Shown: positions 16,626-25,989, counted from the stretch's first letter. The stretch is DNA of 57,434 nucleotides from a bacterium BMS3Bbin03 (GCA_002898015.1 BDTM01000040.1:1-57434); one strand, 5' to 3'. The notes: a model not told the origin generated them from the letters alone. Translations and numbers: made by a program.

Positions 16626-18032
16626 ATGAATTTAACACTTGAAGACGTTTTGCACGCGTCGAAGGGAAAGGCGCTTAATATCACCCGGGCATCTTTGAGA
16701 AATGTGCTTCAGGGTGTCTCGATTGATTCCAGGAAGATTCAGCCCGGGGATCTCTTTTTTGCATTAAAGGGAGAACGGTTTGATGCCCATGATTTTTTAG
16801 ACCGGGTATTTGCGACTCCGAATGTGGCGGCCGTTGTCGGCAGGAGTTGGGCGGGGGGCCAAAAGCGGGTGCCGAACTGGCCGCTTGTGGTGGTCGATGA
16901 CACGCTGCAGGCCCTGCAGGAGGTCGGTGCGTTTTACCGGCGGAAATTTAACATTCCGGTTTTGGCAATAACGGGCTCGAATGGGAAAACGACCACGAAA
17001 GAAATGACGGCAAGTGTACTGGCGCAAAAGTTTCGTGTGGTGAAAACCCCCGGAAATTTAAATAATCACATCGGACTGCCGTTAACGCTCTTTGAAATCA
17101 CTTCGGAGACCGAATTTGCCGTCGTTGAAATGGGCGCCAACCATTTTGGCGAAATTGCCCGTTTGTGCGAAATTGCCGATCCCGATTTTGGTTTAATAAC
17201 CAATATCGGCAGTGCGCATCTGGAATATTTCGGCTCTGTCGAAAATGTGGCGCGTGCCAAGAGCGAGTTGCCCGATTATCTTTCCGCAAAGAAAGGCGTG
17301 CTGTTCGTCAACCAGGATGATCCGCTGGCGCGGGAGATTGGAGAAAAGGTTAAAAACCGGTTTACCTACGGACTGGCAATGCCTTCGGATGCAAGGGGTG
17401 AATTTGTATCATTGGATGAGAGGGGGTGTGTGCGTTTTCGCCTGAACGGGGAAGACATTCATTTGAATGTCCCGGGTGCCTACCAGGTTCAGAACGCCCT
17501 GGCGGCATCGGCCGTCGGCCTGTATTTCGGATTGAAAATCAATCGGATAAAACAGGCGCTGGAAAGCTTTTCGGGTGTGGCGAAGCGGATGGAAATCGTT
17601 AAAGTGAACGATATTCTTATCCTGAATGACACGTACAATGCCAATCTCGATTCCATGAAAGGCGGGTTAAAAACATTGGCTCACATTCGGCACAGGCGGG
17701 GCGGCCGGTCATTTGCAGTACTTGCGGACATGCTGGAATTGGGCGACGAAAGTGAAAGGCAGCATCGGCTTGTGGGAGAAATTGCGGCGGAAATAGGGAT
17801 CAATTTTATTCTGACGTACGGCAAACAGGCGCGTTTTATTTCTGATGCGGCAATCGAAAAAGGTTTGTCCGCGTCTTATCATTTTGAAAAAAAAGAAGAC
17901 CTTGAGAAATTTTTACAATCTTATTTGAGGGGTGGAGATTTGGTTTTGGTAAAGGGCTCCAGGGGAATGGGAATGGAAACGGTTGTTCAGTTTCTGAGAG
18001 ATCGCTATAAAAACCATTCACCCAACAAATAA
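16626..18032 (+). CDS. murF: UDP-MurNAc-tripeptide:D-Ala-D-Ala ligase MurF
   Basis: Cytoplasmic ATP-dependent ligase that adds D-Ala-D-Ala to UDP-MurNAc-tripeptide, the last soluble step of precursor synthesis. Domains: uridine-binding N-terminus with 'GVSIDSRKIQPGDLFFALKG', central ATPase with 'GSNGKTTTKEM' (P-loop) and 'NLNNHIGLPLTL', then the C-terminal ligase domain with 'LNDTYNANLDSM'. The reading frame opens at 16560, but the ATG at 16626 fits the family N-terminus (MNLTLEDVL) and follows CCGGGG; it gives 468 residues. The gene directly follows ftsI with no murE between them, unlike the classical order. Confidence 0.93.
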   Translation: MNLTLEDVLHASKGKALNITRASLRNVLQGVSIDSRKIQPGDLFFALKGERFDAHDFLDRVFATPNVAAVVGRSWAGGQKRVPNWPLVVVDDTLQALQEVGAFYRRKFNIPVLAITGSNGKTTTKEMTASVLAQKFRVVKTPGNLNNHIGLPLTLFEITSETEFAVVEMGANHFGEIARLCEIADPDFGLITNIGSAHLEYFGSVENVARAKSELPDYLSAKKGVLFVNQDDPLAREIGEKVKNRFTYGLAMPSDARGEFVSLDERGCVRFRLNGEDIHLNVPGAYQVQNALAASAVGLYFGLKINRIKQALESFSGVAKRMEIVKVNDILILNDTYNANLDSMKGGLKTLAHIRHRRGGRSFAVLADMLELGDESERQHRLVGEIAAEIGINFILTYGKQARFISDAAIEKGLSASYHFEKKEDLEKFLQSYLRGGDLVLVKGSRGMGMETVVQFLRDRYKNHSPNK

Positions 18033-18043
18033 GGATAAAAATA

Positions 18044-19132
18044 ATGCTTTACCATTTACTATTTCCACTAAAATCCTATTTTTTCGGATTTAATCTGTTC
18101 AAGTACATTACGTTTCGATCGATGCTTGCGGCGGTGACGGCTCTTTTGATCAGTATTTTAGTGGGGCCGGCAATTATCCGGATGCTGAAAAAACACCAAA
18201 TTGGGGAAGAGATTCGTGAGGAAGGTCCCGGTTGGCACAAGAAGAAAAAAGGCACGCCCACCATGGGCGGTATTATTATTTTAATCGCTGTTCTCGTCCC
18301 GACCCTGCTCTTTGCCCGGCTGGACAATATCTTTACGCAGCTTGTGGTACTGGCCACAGTATGGATGGGGGCATTTGGATTTTTGGATGATTATCTAAAG
18401 GTCATCAAGAAAAAACCAAAAGGTCTTATCGGACGGTACAAATTGGCGGGGCAAATCACGCTGGGGATTTTAATCGGCGTAATTGTGCTGAAATCCTCGG
18501 TTTTTTCAGGCGTAAACACAAAGACGTTTTTGCCCTTTTTTAAAGATTACATGTTGAATTTCGGCTGGCTTTACATCCCAATGGTCATCTTTGTAATTGC
18601 GGGGACGTCCAATTCGGTCAATCTCACAGACGGGCTGGACGGCCTGGCAATTGGGCTTGTGGGAATCGCCTTTTTGGCCTGGGCGATTATCAGCTACATC
18701 ACGGGCCGTGTGGATTTTTCAGGCTATTTAAATATTACTTATCTGCCGGGTGCGGGAGAGCTCACTGTTTTTTGCGCTTCGGCTGTGGGCGCGGCACTGG
18801 GATTTCTCTGGTACAACACCAATCCGGCGGAAGTTTTTATGGGCGACACCGGTTCCCTGGCGCTGGGAAGTGCGCTCGGAGCCCTGGCGATTCTGACCAA
18901 GAAAGAGCTTCTGCTGGTGATTATCGGCGGCGTGTTTGTGATCGAGAGCCTCTCCGTGATTTTGCAGGTTTTATCGTTTCGATATCGCGGCGGGAGACGA
19001 ATTTTCAAAATGGCGCCCATCCATCACCACTATGAAATGCTCGGCTGGCCGGAACAAAAAGTGGTGGTGCGTTTCTGGATCATTGGAATTTTACTGCTTT
19101 TGTTGAGTTTGACGACATTTAAAGTGCGGTGA
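18044..19132 (+). CDS. mraY: Phospho-MurNAc-pentapeptide translocase MraY
   Basis: Integral membrane enzyme that transfers phospho-MurNAc-pentapeptide to undecaprenyl phosphate to form lipid I. At 362 residues with about ten transmembrane helices it has the family size. Diagnostic motifs: 'KKGTPTMGG' near residue 65, the Mg-binding 'FLDDYLK' near 110, 'NSVNLTDGLDGLAIG' near 190, 'FMGDTGSL' near 265 and the histidine motif 'PIHHHYEMLGWPE' near 325. AAGGATAA lies just before the ATG. It ends in a GTGA overlap with ftsW, without an intervening murD. Confidence 0.97.
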   Translation: MLYHLLFPLKSYFFGFNLFKYITFRSMLAAVTALLISILVGPAIIRMLKKHQIGEEIREEGPGWHKKKKGTPTMGGIIILIAVLVPTLLFARLDNIFTQLVVLATVWMGAFGFLDDYLKVIKKKPKGLIGRYKLAGQITLGILIGVIVLKSSVFSGVNTKTFLPFFKDYMLNFGWLYIPMVIFVIAGTSNSVNLTDGLDGLAIGLVGIAFLAWAIISYITGRVDFSGYLNITYLPGAGELTVFCASAVGAALGFLWYNTNPAEVFMGDTGSLALGSALGALAILTKKELLLVIIGGVFVIESLSVILQVLSFRYRGGRRIFKMAPIHHHYEMLGWPEQKVVVRFWIIGILLLLLSLTTFKVR

Positions 19133-20289
19133 ACATGCGGGATGAATCCAAAAAATACGTTTTTCTTTTGGTCCTGACGTTTGCGTTGATTTGCATTGGG
19201 CTGGTGATGGTTTACAGCGCCAGTCATCCCATTGCGGCGCAAAAATACGGGAATTCACGCTTTTTCCTGTTTCGTCATTTCATTCGATTGGTGATCGGTT
19301 TTATTTTTCTGGCGATTGGCGTGGGGGTACCTTACCAGAAATGGGTAAAATTCGGCCGTCCTGCCCTTCTGGTGTCCTTTGTGCTGCTTTTGGCCCTGCT
19401 CATTCCGGGGCCTTACCAGGCGACTTTAAACAAAGCCCACAGATGGCTCCGAATCGCAGGCGTTCAATTTCAACCCGTTGATTTTGTGAGGATTTTTGTC
19501 ATTTTTTATCTTGCGGATGTGCTGACGCGGAAGGAAGAACTTCTGGGACATTTTAAAAAAGGGCTGCTCCCGCAATTGGTGGTTCTGGGTATTCTGCTTG
19601 GACTGATCTGGCGTCAGCCGGATTTAGGGTCGATGCTCATCCTCACGATTCTTATCGGAGTGCTGTTTATTGCGGGGGGAATTCCGATCAGATTTTTGGC
19701 GCCTTCTGTTGTGGTTTTTCCGGTTGTTTTTTTTCTGATGCATGACTATCAGCGTTTGCGCATCATGAAATTTCTGAATTCCGTGATTCACGGAGAGCCG
19801 GTTTCCTACCAGGTGGCGCAGTCTCTGGTTGCTTTGGGCAAGGGCGGTTTTCTGGGGGTCGGACTGGACAACAGTACGCAAAAGCTTCATTTTTTGCCGG
19901 AACCTTTTTCGGATTTTATTGTTTCGATTTTGGGTGAGGAATTTGGTTTTTTGGGAATTTTAGTTGTTTTTACAGGCATTCTGATTGTTATTTTAATCGG
20001 CTATCGTATTGCGCAGCGGGCGCGGACAAAAGAGGGGATGCTCCTTGCGGTTGGAATTTCCTCGACTATCGCGCTGTACACATTTGTAAACGCCGGTGTT
20101 GTGACGAGTTTACTGCCCACAAAAGGGCTGCCGCTGCCGTTTATCAGTTATGGGGGAAGTTTTCAAATTTCCATTCTTTGGGGGATCGGTATTTTGGTGA
20201 ATATTATGAGGCAGTCTGAGGAGAACGAAGAGGCCGTGCCCGGAAGGGAGTGGACGCACCGGGCAAGAGCGGCCTGGGTTCAAAAATGA
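19129..20289 (+). CDS. ftsW: Septal peptidoglycan polymerase FtsW (SEDS family)
   Basis: SEDS-family glycosyltransferase of 386 residues with about ten transmembrane helices; it polymerises lipid II at the septum with FtsI. Family marks are 'VMVYSASHPIA' near residue 24, 'HRWLRIAGVQFQP' near 105, 'KGGFLGVGLDNSTQKLHFLPEPFSDFI' split around residue 250, and 'PTKGLPLPFISYGGS' near 335. The stop of mraY overlaps a GTG start at 19129; an ATG at 19135 is the alternative. The position between mraY and murG, and partnership with ftsI, favour FtsW over RodA. Confidence 0.94.
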   Translation: MNMRDESKKYVFLLVLTFALICIGLVMVYSASHPIAAQKYGNSRFFLFRHFIRLVIGFIFLAIGVGVPYQKWVKFGRPALLVSFVLLLALLIPGPYQATLNKAHRWLRIAGVQFQPVDFVRIFVIFYLADVLTRKEELLGHFKKGLLPQLVVLGILLGLIWRQPDLGSMLILTILIGVLFIAGGIPIRFLAPSVVVFPVVFFLMHDYQRLRIMKFLNSVIHGEPVSYQVAQSLVALGKGGFLGVGLDNSTQKLHFLPEPFSDFIVSILGEEFGFLGILVVFTGILIVILIGYRIAQRARTKEGMLLAVGISSTIALYTFVNAGVVTSLLPTKGLPLPFISYGGSFQISILWGIGILVNIMRQSEENEEAVPGREWTHRARAAWVQK

Positions 20290-21413
20290 AATCTTCTCTA
20301 AAAAAGTCCCTTCGGTTTCATTTTGCCGGGGGCGGAACAGGCGGACACCTGTTTCCTGCGCTGGCTCTTGCGGATGAAATAAACCGGCGGTTCCCGGCGG
20401 CGGAAATCACCTTCTGGGGCACGAAGCGGGGAATTGAAGCCAAAATTATTCCGGAGACGGCGTACAAATTGGAATATATTCCGGTTCGGGGATTTCAACG
20501 GCGTCTGACGGCCGGCCATTTGCTGTTTCCGTTTGTGCTGGCGGCAAGTGTGGTCAAAGCGCTCCGGGTGTTCCTTAAGAACCGGCCCAAAGCGGTGATC
20601 GGAACCGGAGGGTACGTCAGCGGCCCCGTGGTTTTTTCCGCATGGCTGCTGTGGATTCCTGTTTTTATACAGGAGCAAAATAGCTACCCGGGCGTCACCA
20701 CCCGGTTTCTGGTACATCTTGCGAAACGTGTGTATCTGACATTTGAAGTCTCAAAGGAGTACTTCCGGAATAAACGCAAATTACGGATAACCGGAAATCC
20801 GGTGAGAGCGGATTTAAAAAGAGCGGAGCCTGAAGAAGCGCGCCGGCATTTTGGATTGACGGCCGGCGCCCCGGTGCTGTTTGTACTTGGCGGAAGTCAG
20901 GGGGCGCGGCATGTGAATTGGGCCGTGGCGAAACTGCTTCCGGAATTGCTGAAACAGACGCAGGTGCAGGTTTTGTGGAGCACCGGCACCGTCGATTATG
21001 ACGGTATCCGCCGGGAGTTTGCTCAATTTCAGCAGGTGAAGGTCTTTGCATTTATTTCGGAAATGCCGGAAGCGTATGCGGCTGCTTCTCTCATTGTTTC
21101 ACGGGCCGGCGCCACGACGCTGGCAGAATTGGCCGTCTGTGGTCTGCCGTCAATTTTGATTCCGTATCCTTACGCCGCCGGCGGACATCAGATTTTCAAT
21201 GCCAGAAGTTTTGAGTTGGAAGGTGCTGCCGTTTGTTTGCTGGAAAAGGATTTGACGCCGAACGGGCTTAAAAAAATAATTCTGGATTTACTCGAAGACC
21301 GTGAAAAATTGGAAAAAATGGGTCTGGCTGCCCGGAAACAGGCGAAACCGGAAGCCGTCAAAACAATTGTCGATGACATCGTGTCTTTTTTGCCAAAAAA
21401 TGTTTTACTTTGA
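20286..21413 (+). CDS. murG: Lipid II synthase MurG
   Basis: Membrane-associated GT28 glycosyltransferase that adds GlcNAc from UDP-GlcNAc to lipid I. N-terminal 'FAGGGTGGHLFPALALA' (phosphate-binding G-loop), 'GTGGYVSGPVV' near residue 100, 'EQNSYPGVTTR' near 125, 'GGSQGARHVNWAV' near 200 and 'SRAGATTLAELA' near 280 cover both Rossmann domains. The ATG at 20286 overlaps the ftsW stop (ATGA), which decides the start against an in-frame codon at 20250; the product is 375 residues. It is followed 11 bp later by murB, with no murC. Confidence 0.95.
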   Translation: MKSSLKKSLRFHFAGGGTGGHLFPALALADEINRRFPAAEITFWGTKRGIEAKIIPETAYKLEYIPVRGFQRRLTAGHLLFPFVLAASVVKALRVFLKNRPKAVIGTGGYVSGPVVFSAWLLWIPVFIQEQNSYPGVTTRFLVHLAKRVYLTFEVSKEYFRNKRKLRITGNPVRADLKRAEPEEARRHFGLTAGAPVLFVLGGSQGARHVNWAVAKLLPELLKQTQVQVLWSTGTVDYDGIRREFAQFQQVKVFAFISEMPEAYAAASLIVSRAGATTLAELAVCGLPSILIPYPYAAGGHQIFNARSFELEGAAVCLLEKDLTPNGLKKIILDLLEDREKLEKMGLAARKQAKPEAVKTIVDDIVSFLPKNVLL

Positions 21414-21424
21414 GGAAATAATGA

Positions 21425-22333
21425 TTGGCCGGTCTTGAAGCGTTTGGAGAAGAATTAAAGTCGCTCATTTCGGGAAAAGTCATTGTCCGGGAGCCGCTGG
21501 AACGTCACACCTCGTACCGGGTGGGCGGGCCGGCTGATCTTTATGTGGTGCCGTCCAGCCGGAAGAGTCTGAAGATCACCCTGAAATGGACGGTGGAAAA
21601 GCGTCTGCCGGTTTTCATTATTGGGAAGGGCACGAACCTTTTGGTGAGTGATGCCGGTTTCAGGGGTGTTGTAATCGATCTTCGCAAATGCTGCCGAAAC
21701 TGGATACGAAGCGGAAATCGTGTCACAATCGGATCCGGATGGATTTTGATGAAAGCGCTTGAGCAGTTGGCGGAAGAGGGCCTCAGCGGTTTTGAAGCGC
21801 TTTACGGCATTCCCGGAACCGTCGGGGGAGCGCTTCATATCAATGCGGGTGCCTTCGGAACGGAAATTTCGGATCATCTTGTGGAAGCGGAAGTCATGGA
21901 TTTAACCGGAGACGTTCACAAAATTGAAGCCGATGCGCTTGACTTCGGATACCGCCGGGGCATTAAAAATCCCGGGTGGGTGATTTTATCGGGGACTTTC
22001 GAGCTTGAAAAGGGCTGCACAGAAGAGATCCGGGAAAGAATGCGTCAAATTCTGGACCGGCGGCGGGAAAAGCAGCCTTTGTCCCGTGCATCCGCCGGAA
22101 GTGTTTTTAAGCGTCCGCCCGGCCATTACGCCGGCGCACTGATTCAGGGGGCCGGGCTAAAAGGCTTCCGGCACGGGAACGCTCTTGTCTCACGCAAACA
22201 TGCGAATTTTGTCATTAATGCCGGAGGCGCAAAAGCGGGCGAAATTAAAGAACTTATCGAAATTGTCCGTTCCGGTGTTTTTAAAAAATACGGCGTCGCC
22301 CTCGATCTGGAAAATGAATTAATCGGTTGGTGA
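21425..22333 (+). CDS. murB: UDP-N-acetylenolpyruvoylglucosamine reductase MurB
   Basis: FAD- and NADPH-dependent reductase that makes UDP-MurNAc. The FAD-binding 'TSYRVGGPADLYV' lies near residue 30, 'GKGTNLLVSD' near 73, 'GIPGTVGGALHINAGAFG' near 120, the catalytic serine in 'SAGSVFKRP', and the closing 'HANFVINAGGAKAG' near 260. At 302 residues it is type II-like. The start is TTG at 21425, supported by GAGGA at 21412-21416 and because the nearby ATG (21421) hits a stop after five codons. It occupies the usual murC-murB slot, with murC missing. Confidence 0.95.
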   Translation: MAGLEAFGEELKSLISGKVIVREPLERHTSYRVGGPADLYVVPSSRKSLKITLKWTVEKRLPVFIIGKGTNLLVSDAGFRGVVIDLRKCCRNWIRSGNRVTIGSGWILMKALEQLAEEGLSGFEALYGIPGTVGGALHINAGAFGTEISDHLVEAEVMDLTGDVHKIEADALDFGYRRGIKNPGWVILSGTFELEKGCTEEIRERMRQILDRRREKQPLSRASAGSVFKRPPGHYAGALIQGAGLKGFRHGNALVSRKHANFVINAGGAKAGEIKELIEIVRSGVFKKYGVALDLENELIGW

Positions 22334-22334
22334 C

Positions 22335-23177
22335 ATGACACAAAATTTTAGGCACAACTCAGATTTAACGGCCATTGTGGTTGGCCCGCAAAAGAAAAAG
22401 CCTGCTGTTAAAACGCAGGAAGAGGTGTTTGATTCGGGTGAACATTTGACATTTGTGTGGCGCGCCGTATGGCTGATTCTGGCAATCGGTCTATTTGGTC
22501 TGTTCTTGTGGGGCATCCGTTCGTGGGTGTTGCATTCAAATGCTTTTTTATTGAAATCGATCACGGTCAGGGGGAATAGAATCCTGGAGAAAGAGAATAT
22601 CCTGAAAAATGTCTCTTTCAAAAAAAATATGCGTCTCACGGACGTGGAACTCTCCGGCATCGAAGGGAGACTCATGAAAAATCCGTATCTTAAATCGGTG
22701 GTCGTGTTCCGAAGGTTTCCATCAACCCTGGAAATTGAAGTGGAAGAACGCAGCCCTGTGGCGTATGTATCCGGCAAAAAGCTCTGGATGGTGGATGATG
22801 AGGGGGTCATTTTGCCGCCGCTTTTGGGGGGCGAGACACTCGGATTGCCGGTGATCACACACACGGGAAAATTTCAGGAGAAAATTGGCGAGGCGGTTAA
22901 AAATAAAAAATTGCGGAAAGCCGTCTGGCTGCTTTCGATGATGAAAACTCTGGACAAGAATTTGTATTACCAGGTGAATAATGTGGATTACAGTGTCCAA
23001 AAAGGAATGGTTGTTTATTTAAACAAACGATCTTTTCCGCTTTATTTCGGAGACAGTCCGGCCGTGCGGCAAATTGCTTACATGCAGGCCATTTTAAAAA
23101 AATTAAAAAGAGAACGCCGTGTGGCAAATGTTCAATATATCGACTTGCGTTTTGAGAATCAGGTGGTCGTCAAGTAA
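22335..23177 (+). CDS. ftsQ: Divisome protein FtsQ
   Basis: Bitopic inner-membrane protein of 280 residues. A cytoplasmic N-terminus of about 37 residues leads to one transmembrane helix ('WLILAIGLFGLFLWGIRSWV'), a periplasmic POTRA domain ('FLLKSITVRGNRILEKENIL') and the FtsQ/DivIB beta domain ('ERSPVAYVSGKKLWMVDDEGVI'). FtsQ recruits FtsL/FtsB and regulates FtsWI. The ATG is one base after the murB stop, so coupling is likely. No ddl gene lies before it, unlike in E. coli. Confidence 0.92.
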   Translation: MTQNFRHNSDLTAIVVGPQKKKPAVKTQEEVFDSGEHLTFVWRAVWLILAIGLFGLFLWGIRSWVLHSNAFLLKSITVRGNRILEKENILKNVSFKKNMRLTDVELSGIEGRLMKNPYLKSVVVFRRFPSTLEIEVEERSPVAYVSGKKLWMVDDEGVILPPLLGGETLGLPVITHTGKFQEKIGEAVKNKKLRKAVWLLSMMKTLDKNLYYQVNNVDYSVQKGMVVYLNKRSFPLYFGDSPAVRQIAYMQAILKKLKRERRVANVQYIDLRFENQVVVK

Positions 23178-23204
23178 AACGCCTTTAATTTAGTTCACTT
23201 AAAA

Positions 23205-24593
23205 ATGGTTACAGCCATGAAAAAACGAGAAGATGTAGAAAGCCTGGATTTATTCTCGATGACGGACAAGGGGAATGGGACTCAGCGAAGGGAGCGCACC
23301 CTTGAAAAGGGCATTTCGTTTTCGTCGAAGAAAAAATACAGGAGTATTACGCAGAAGATTATCACCGGTATCGACATCGGCACCAGCAAAATCGGTGCGA
23401 TCATTGCCGAAGTGGACGACACCAATGATGTGAAAATCGTCGGTGTGGGCGTGTCGCCGTCGGATGGTTTGCGCCGCGGTGTGGTTGTAAATCTTGAAAA
23501 GACCGTGCAGTCCATTAAACGGGCGGTCGATGAAGCCCAACTAATGGCCGGTATCGAGGCGGGGCCTGTTTATGTCGGGATTGCCGGGGACCACATTCAC
23601 AGCTTTAACAGCCGGGGCGTCGTCGCCGTTTCAGGACCGGACCATGAGATCAAGATGACTGATATCCGCCGTGTAATGGATGCCGCCCGGGCGGTCTCAC
23701 TGCCAATCGACCGGGAAATTCTTCATGTGATTCCGCAGGAATTTATTGTGGATGATCAGGATAACATCAAAGAGCCGGTTGGATTCTCCGGGGTTCGGCT
23801 GGAAGCGGAAGTCCACATTGTCACGGGGGCGGTGACGTCCGCCCAAAATATTTATCGCTGCGTAGAGCGGGCGGGACTTAAGGTGAGGCATCTGGTGCTG
23901 GAGCCTCTGGCTTCCAGCTACGCTGTTTTGGGTGAAGATGAAAAGGAAATCGGCGTGGGTCTCATCGATTTGGGCGGCGGTACGACCGATATTGCCCTGT
24001 TTTTTGAGGGCAGTATTCGGCATACGGCCGTGATCGGCCTGGGCGGGCGGAATATCACAAACGACATCGCCCAGGGACTCCGTACGCCGGTCGACCAGGC
24101 CGAAAAAATTAAGCGGAAATTTGGTGCGGCGTTGTCAAAGTCCGCCGATCAGAATCAGTTGATTGAAGTGCAGGGTGTAGGCGGGCGGGCGGCCACAAAT
24201 GTCCCCCGGCGCTACCTGACCTCCATCATTCAACCCCGAGTGGAGGAAATTCTCACGCTGGCAAAGCGGGAAATTCAGCGTTCGGATTATCGGGATTTTC
24301 TGAATGCCGGCATCGTGCTGACCGGCGGCGGGTCGATGCTGGGAGGAATTATCGAATTGGCGGAGCAAATCTTTGACATGCCGGTAAAAGGAGGCATCCC
24401 GCAGGGCTTTGCCGGGCTTGTGGGACTGGCACGAACGCCCATTCATTCTACCGGAGTCGGATTGATTTATTACGCCATGCATCATGGTTCGGATGAATTT
24501 GTGACGATTGAAGATGAATCCGGCAATGACGAGGTCCGTTTTTTTAATAAATATTTTAACATGGTAAAACGCTGGGTAATGGAGTATTTATGA
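23205..24593 (+). CDS. ftsA: FtsZ membrane anchor FtsA
   Basis: Actin-fold ATPase of 462 residues that tethers FtsZ to the membrane. Actin-family motifs: 'TGIDIGTSKIGAII' near residue 55, 'GLIDLGGGTTDIALF' near 250 and 'GIVLTGGGSMLGG' near 370. The SHS2/1C region is around 130-215 and includes 'IPQEFIVDD'. The C-terminal 'NMVKRWVMEYL' is the amphipathic membrane-targeting helix. About 50 basic and polar residues precede the ATPase core, more than usual; a second ATG at 23217 and another at 23259 are alternatives. ftsQ ends 27 bp upstream. Confidence 0.94.
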   Translation: MVTAMKKREDVESLDLFSMTDKGNGTQRRERTLEKGISFSSKKKYRSITQKIITGIDIGTSKIGAIIAEVDDTNDVKIVGVGVSPSDGLRRGVVVNLEKTVQSIKRAVDEAQLMAGIEAGPVYVGIAGDHIHSFNSRGVVAVSGPDHEIKMTDIRRVMDAARAVSLPIDREILHVIPQEFIVDDQDNIKEPVGFSGVRLEAEVHIVTGAVTSAQNIYRCVERAGLKVRHLVLEPLASSYAVLGEDEKEIGVGLIDLGGGTTDIALFFEGSIRHTAVIGLGGRNITNDIAQGLRTPVDQAEKIKRKFGAALSKSADQNQLIEVQGVGGRAATNVPRRYLTSIIQPRVEEILTLAKREIQRSDYRDFLNAGIVLTGGGSMLGGIIELAEQIFDMPVKGGIPQGFAGLVGLARTPIHSTGVGLIYYAMHHGSDEFVTIEDESGNDEVRFFNKYFNMVKRWVMEYL

Positions 24594-24623
24594 CGCCCAA
24601 TTTAATTAAATAGGGTAGGTCGT

Positions 24624-24655
24624 CAGCCGCGAAGTCACCAGGGCACAAAGGAAAG
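24624..24655 (+). repeat. Interspersed CGCGAA...CACAAAG repeat, copy 2
   Basis: Second copy of the 32-bp element at 7301-7332, 28 of 32 identical. It starts 30 bp after the ftsA stop in the ftsA-ftsZ gap. Confidence 0.7.
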
Positions 24656-24685
24656 AATGGAATTGGAATAAAAAAGCAAATCTAA

Positions 24686-24736
24686 AGGGGTTTTAACCCT
24701 GATTCACTCAATCATTCGGGGTTAATACCCTGAATC
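24686..24736 (+). repeat. Tandem palindromic pair in the ftsA-ftsZ gap
   Basis: Two related units, GGGGTTTTAACCCTGATTC (24687-24705) and GGGGTTAATACCCTGAATC (24718-24736), are 31 bp apart and match at 16 of 19 positions. Each contains a GGGTT/AACCC-type dyad. The second runs into GAATCGTTACAA (24732-24743), which also occurs at 8151-8162 before the SbcD-like gene. They could be an operator or a leader structure for ftsZ. Confidence 0.55.
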
Positions 24737-24810
24737 GTTACAAAAACAAACTGCGGAAAGTTCATTTGAAAATAGCGACAGTTACTCACAAAATTGAAGG
24801 AGAACAGAAT

Positions 24811-25989
24811 ATGTCTCTGACTTTTGAATATGACAATCTGGCCGAACAGTCGGCTAAAATGAGAGTCATCGGTATTGGCGGCGCCGGCGGAAATGCCATC
24901 AACCGGATGATTGATTCTGAGCTGAAGGGTGTTGACTTTCTGGCAGTTAACACCGATCTTCAAGCTTTGAATATGAGCAAAGCCAAAAACAAAATTCAAA
25001 TCGGAAAAAAGCTTACCAAAGGATTAGGCGCCGGTGCAAATCCGGAAGTGGGGCAAAAAGCCATCGAAGAAGATAAAGAATCGGTAGAAGCGGCGCTGCA
25101 GGAAGTGGATATGGTGTTTATCACCGGCGGCATGGGGGGCGGCACCGGAACGGGTGCGGCACCCACAGTGGCCGAAATTGCAAAAGAATTGGGCGCACTG
25201 ACCGTGGCCATCGTAACGAAACCCTTCCAGTTTGAAGGGGTAAAACGCATGAAACGCGCCATGGAGGGCATTCAGCGCCTGCGCGAGAAGGTGGACACAT
25301 TAATCGTGATTCCGAATCAGAGGCTTTTTTCGATTGTTCCGAAAGGCACACCGCTGCTGGAAGCTTTCCGAATGGCGGACGACGTGCTTCTTCATGCCAC
25401 AAAAGGGATTTCAGATTTAATCACGGAACCGGGCCTGATCAATCTGGATTTTGCGGATGTCCGAACCGTTATGGCCGAAATGGGCGATGCCCTGATGGGA
25501 ACCGGAATTTCAACCGGCCAGGACCGGGCTCAGGAAGCGGCCATGCGGGCCATTGCGAGCCCATTGCTGGAAGATGTTTCGATTGCCGGTGCACAGGGCG
25601 TTTTGATTAACATCACGGGCGGACTGGATTTATCCCTGGATGATGTGAACAATGCCACATCCATTATTTTTGAAGCAGCCGGTCAGGAAGCCAATATCAT
25701 TTTCGGCGCGATTCTCGATGAAAATATTCAGGATGAAATTCGGGTGACGGTGATTGCCACGGGCTTGAATGCCGGCAGTACGGATCAAACTGTCAAAGAG
25801 GAACGGAATGTTCTGGAACTGTTCGGCACGCGAAGAAAAGTGCTGGACATCCCCACATTTAAGCGCCGTGAAACACCCGCTTTTTCTTTTGAAACGTTAA
25901 AGGAACCCGCCGGCCGGGAACCGGATACACCCCTTGACGATTATCTGGATATCCCGACGTTTCTGCGAAAGCAGCAGGCCCAGGAATAA
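24811..25989 (+). CDS. ftsZ: Cell-division tubulin homologue FtsZ
   Basis: GTP-dependent ring-forming protein. '[13 protein letters not shown]'-like N-terminus (here GIGGAGGNA), 'VNTDLQAL', the tubulin signature '[10 protein letters not shown]' near residue 107, and '[11 protein letters not shown]' near 210 (T7 loop region) are intact. The ATG at 24811 has AAGGAG at 24797-24802 and gives 392 residues; the upstream in-frame codon at 24766 has no ribosome site. The conserved C-terminal peptide occurs as DIPTF at 380-384 in '[13 protein letters not shown]', and a second DIPTF is at 346-350, an unusual duplication. A terminator follows immediately. Confidence 0.97.
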   Translation: MSLTFEYDNLAEQSAKMRVIGIGGAGGNAINRMIDSELKGVDFLAVNTDLQALNMSKAKNKIQIGKKLTKGLGAGANPEVGQKAIEEDKESVEAALQEVDMVFITGGMGGGTGTGAAPTVAEIAKELGALTVAIVTKPFQFEGVKRMKRAMEGIQRLREKVDTLIVIPNQRLFSIVPKGTPLLEAFRMADDVLLHATKGISDLITEPGLINLDFADVRTVMAEMGDALMGTGISTGQDRAQEAAMRAIASPLLEDVSIAGAQGVLINITGGLDLSLDDVNNATSIIFEAAGQEANIIFGAILDENIQDEIRVTVIATGLNAGSTDQTVKEERNVLELFGTRRKVLDIPTFKRRETPAFSFETLKEPAGREPDTPLDDYLDIPTFLRKQQAQE

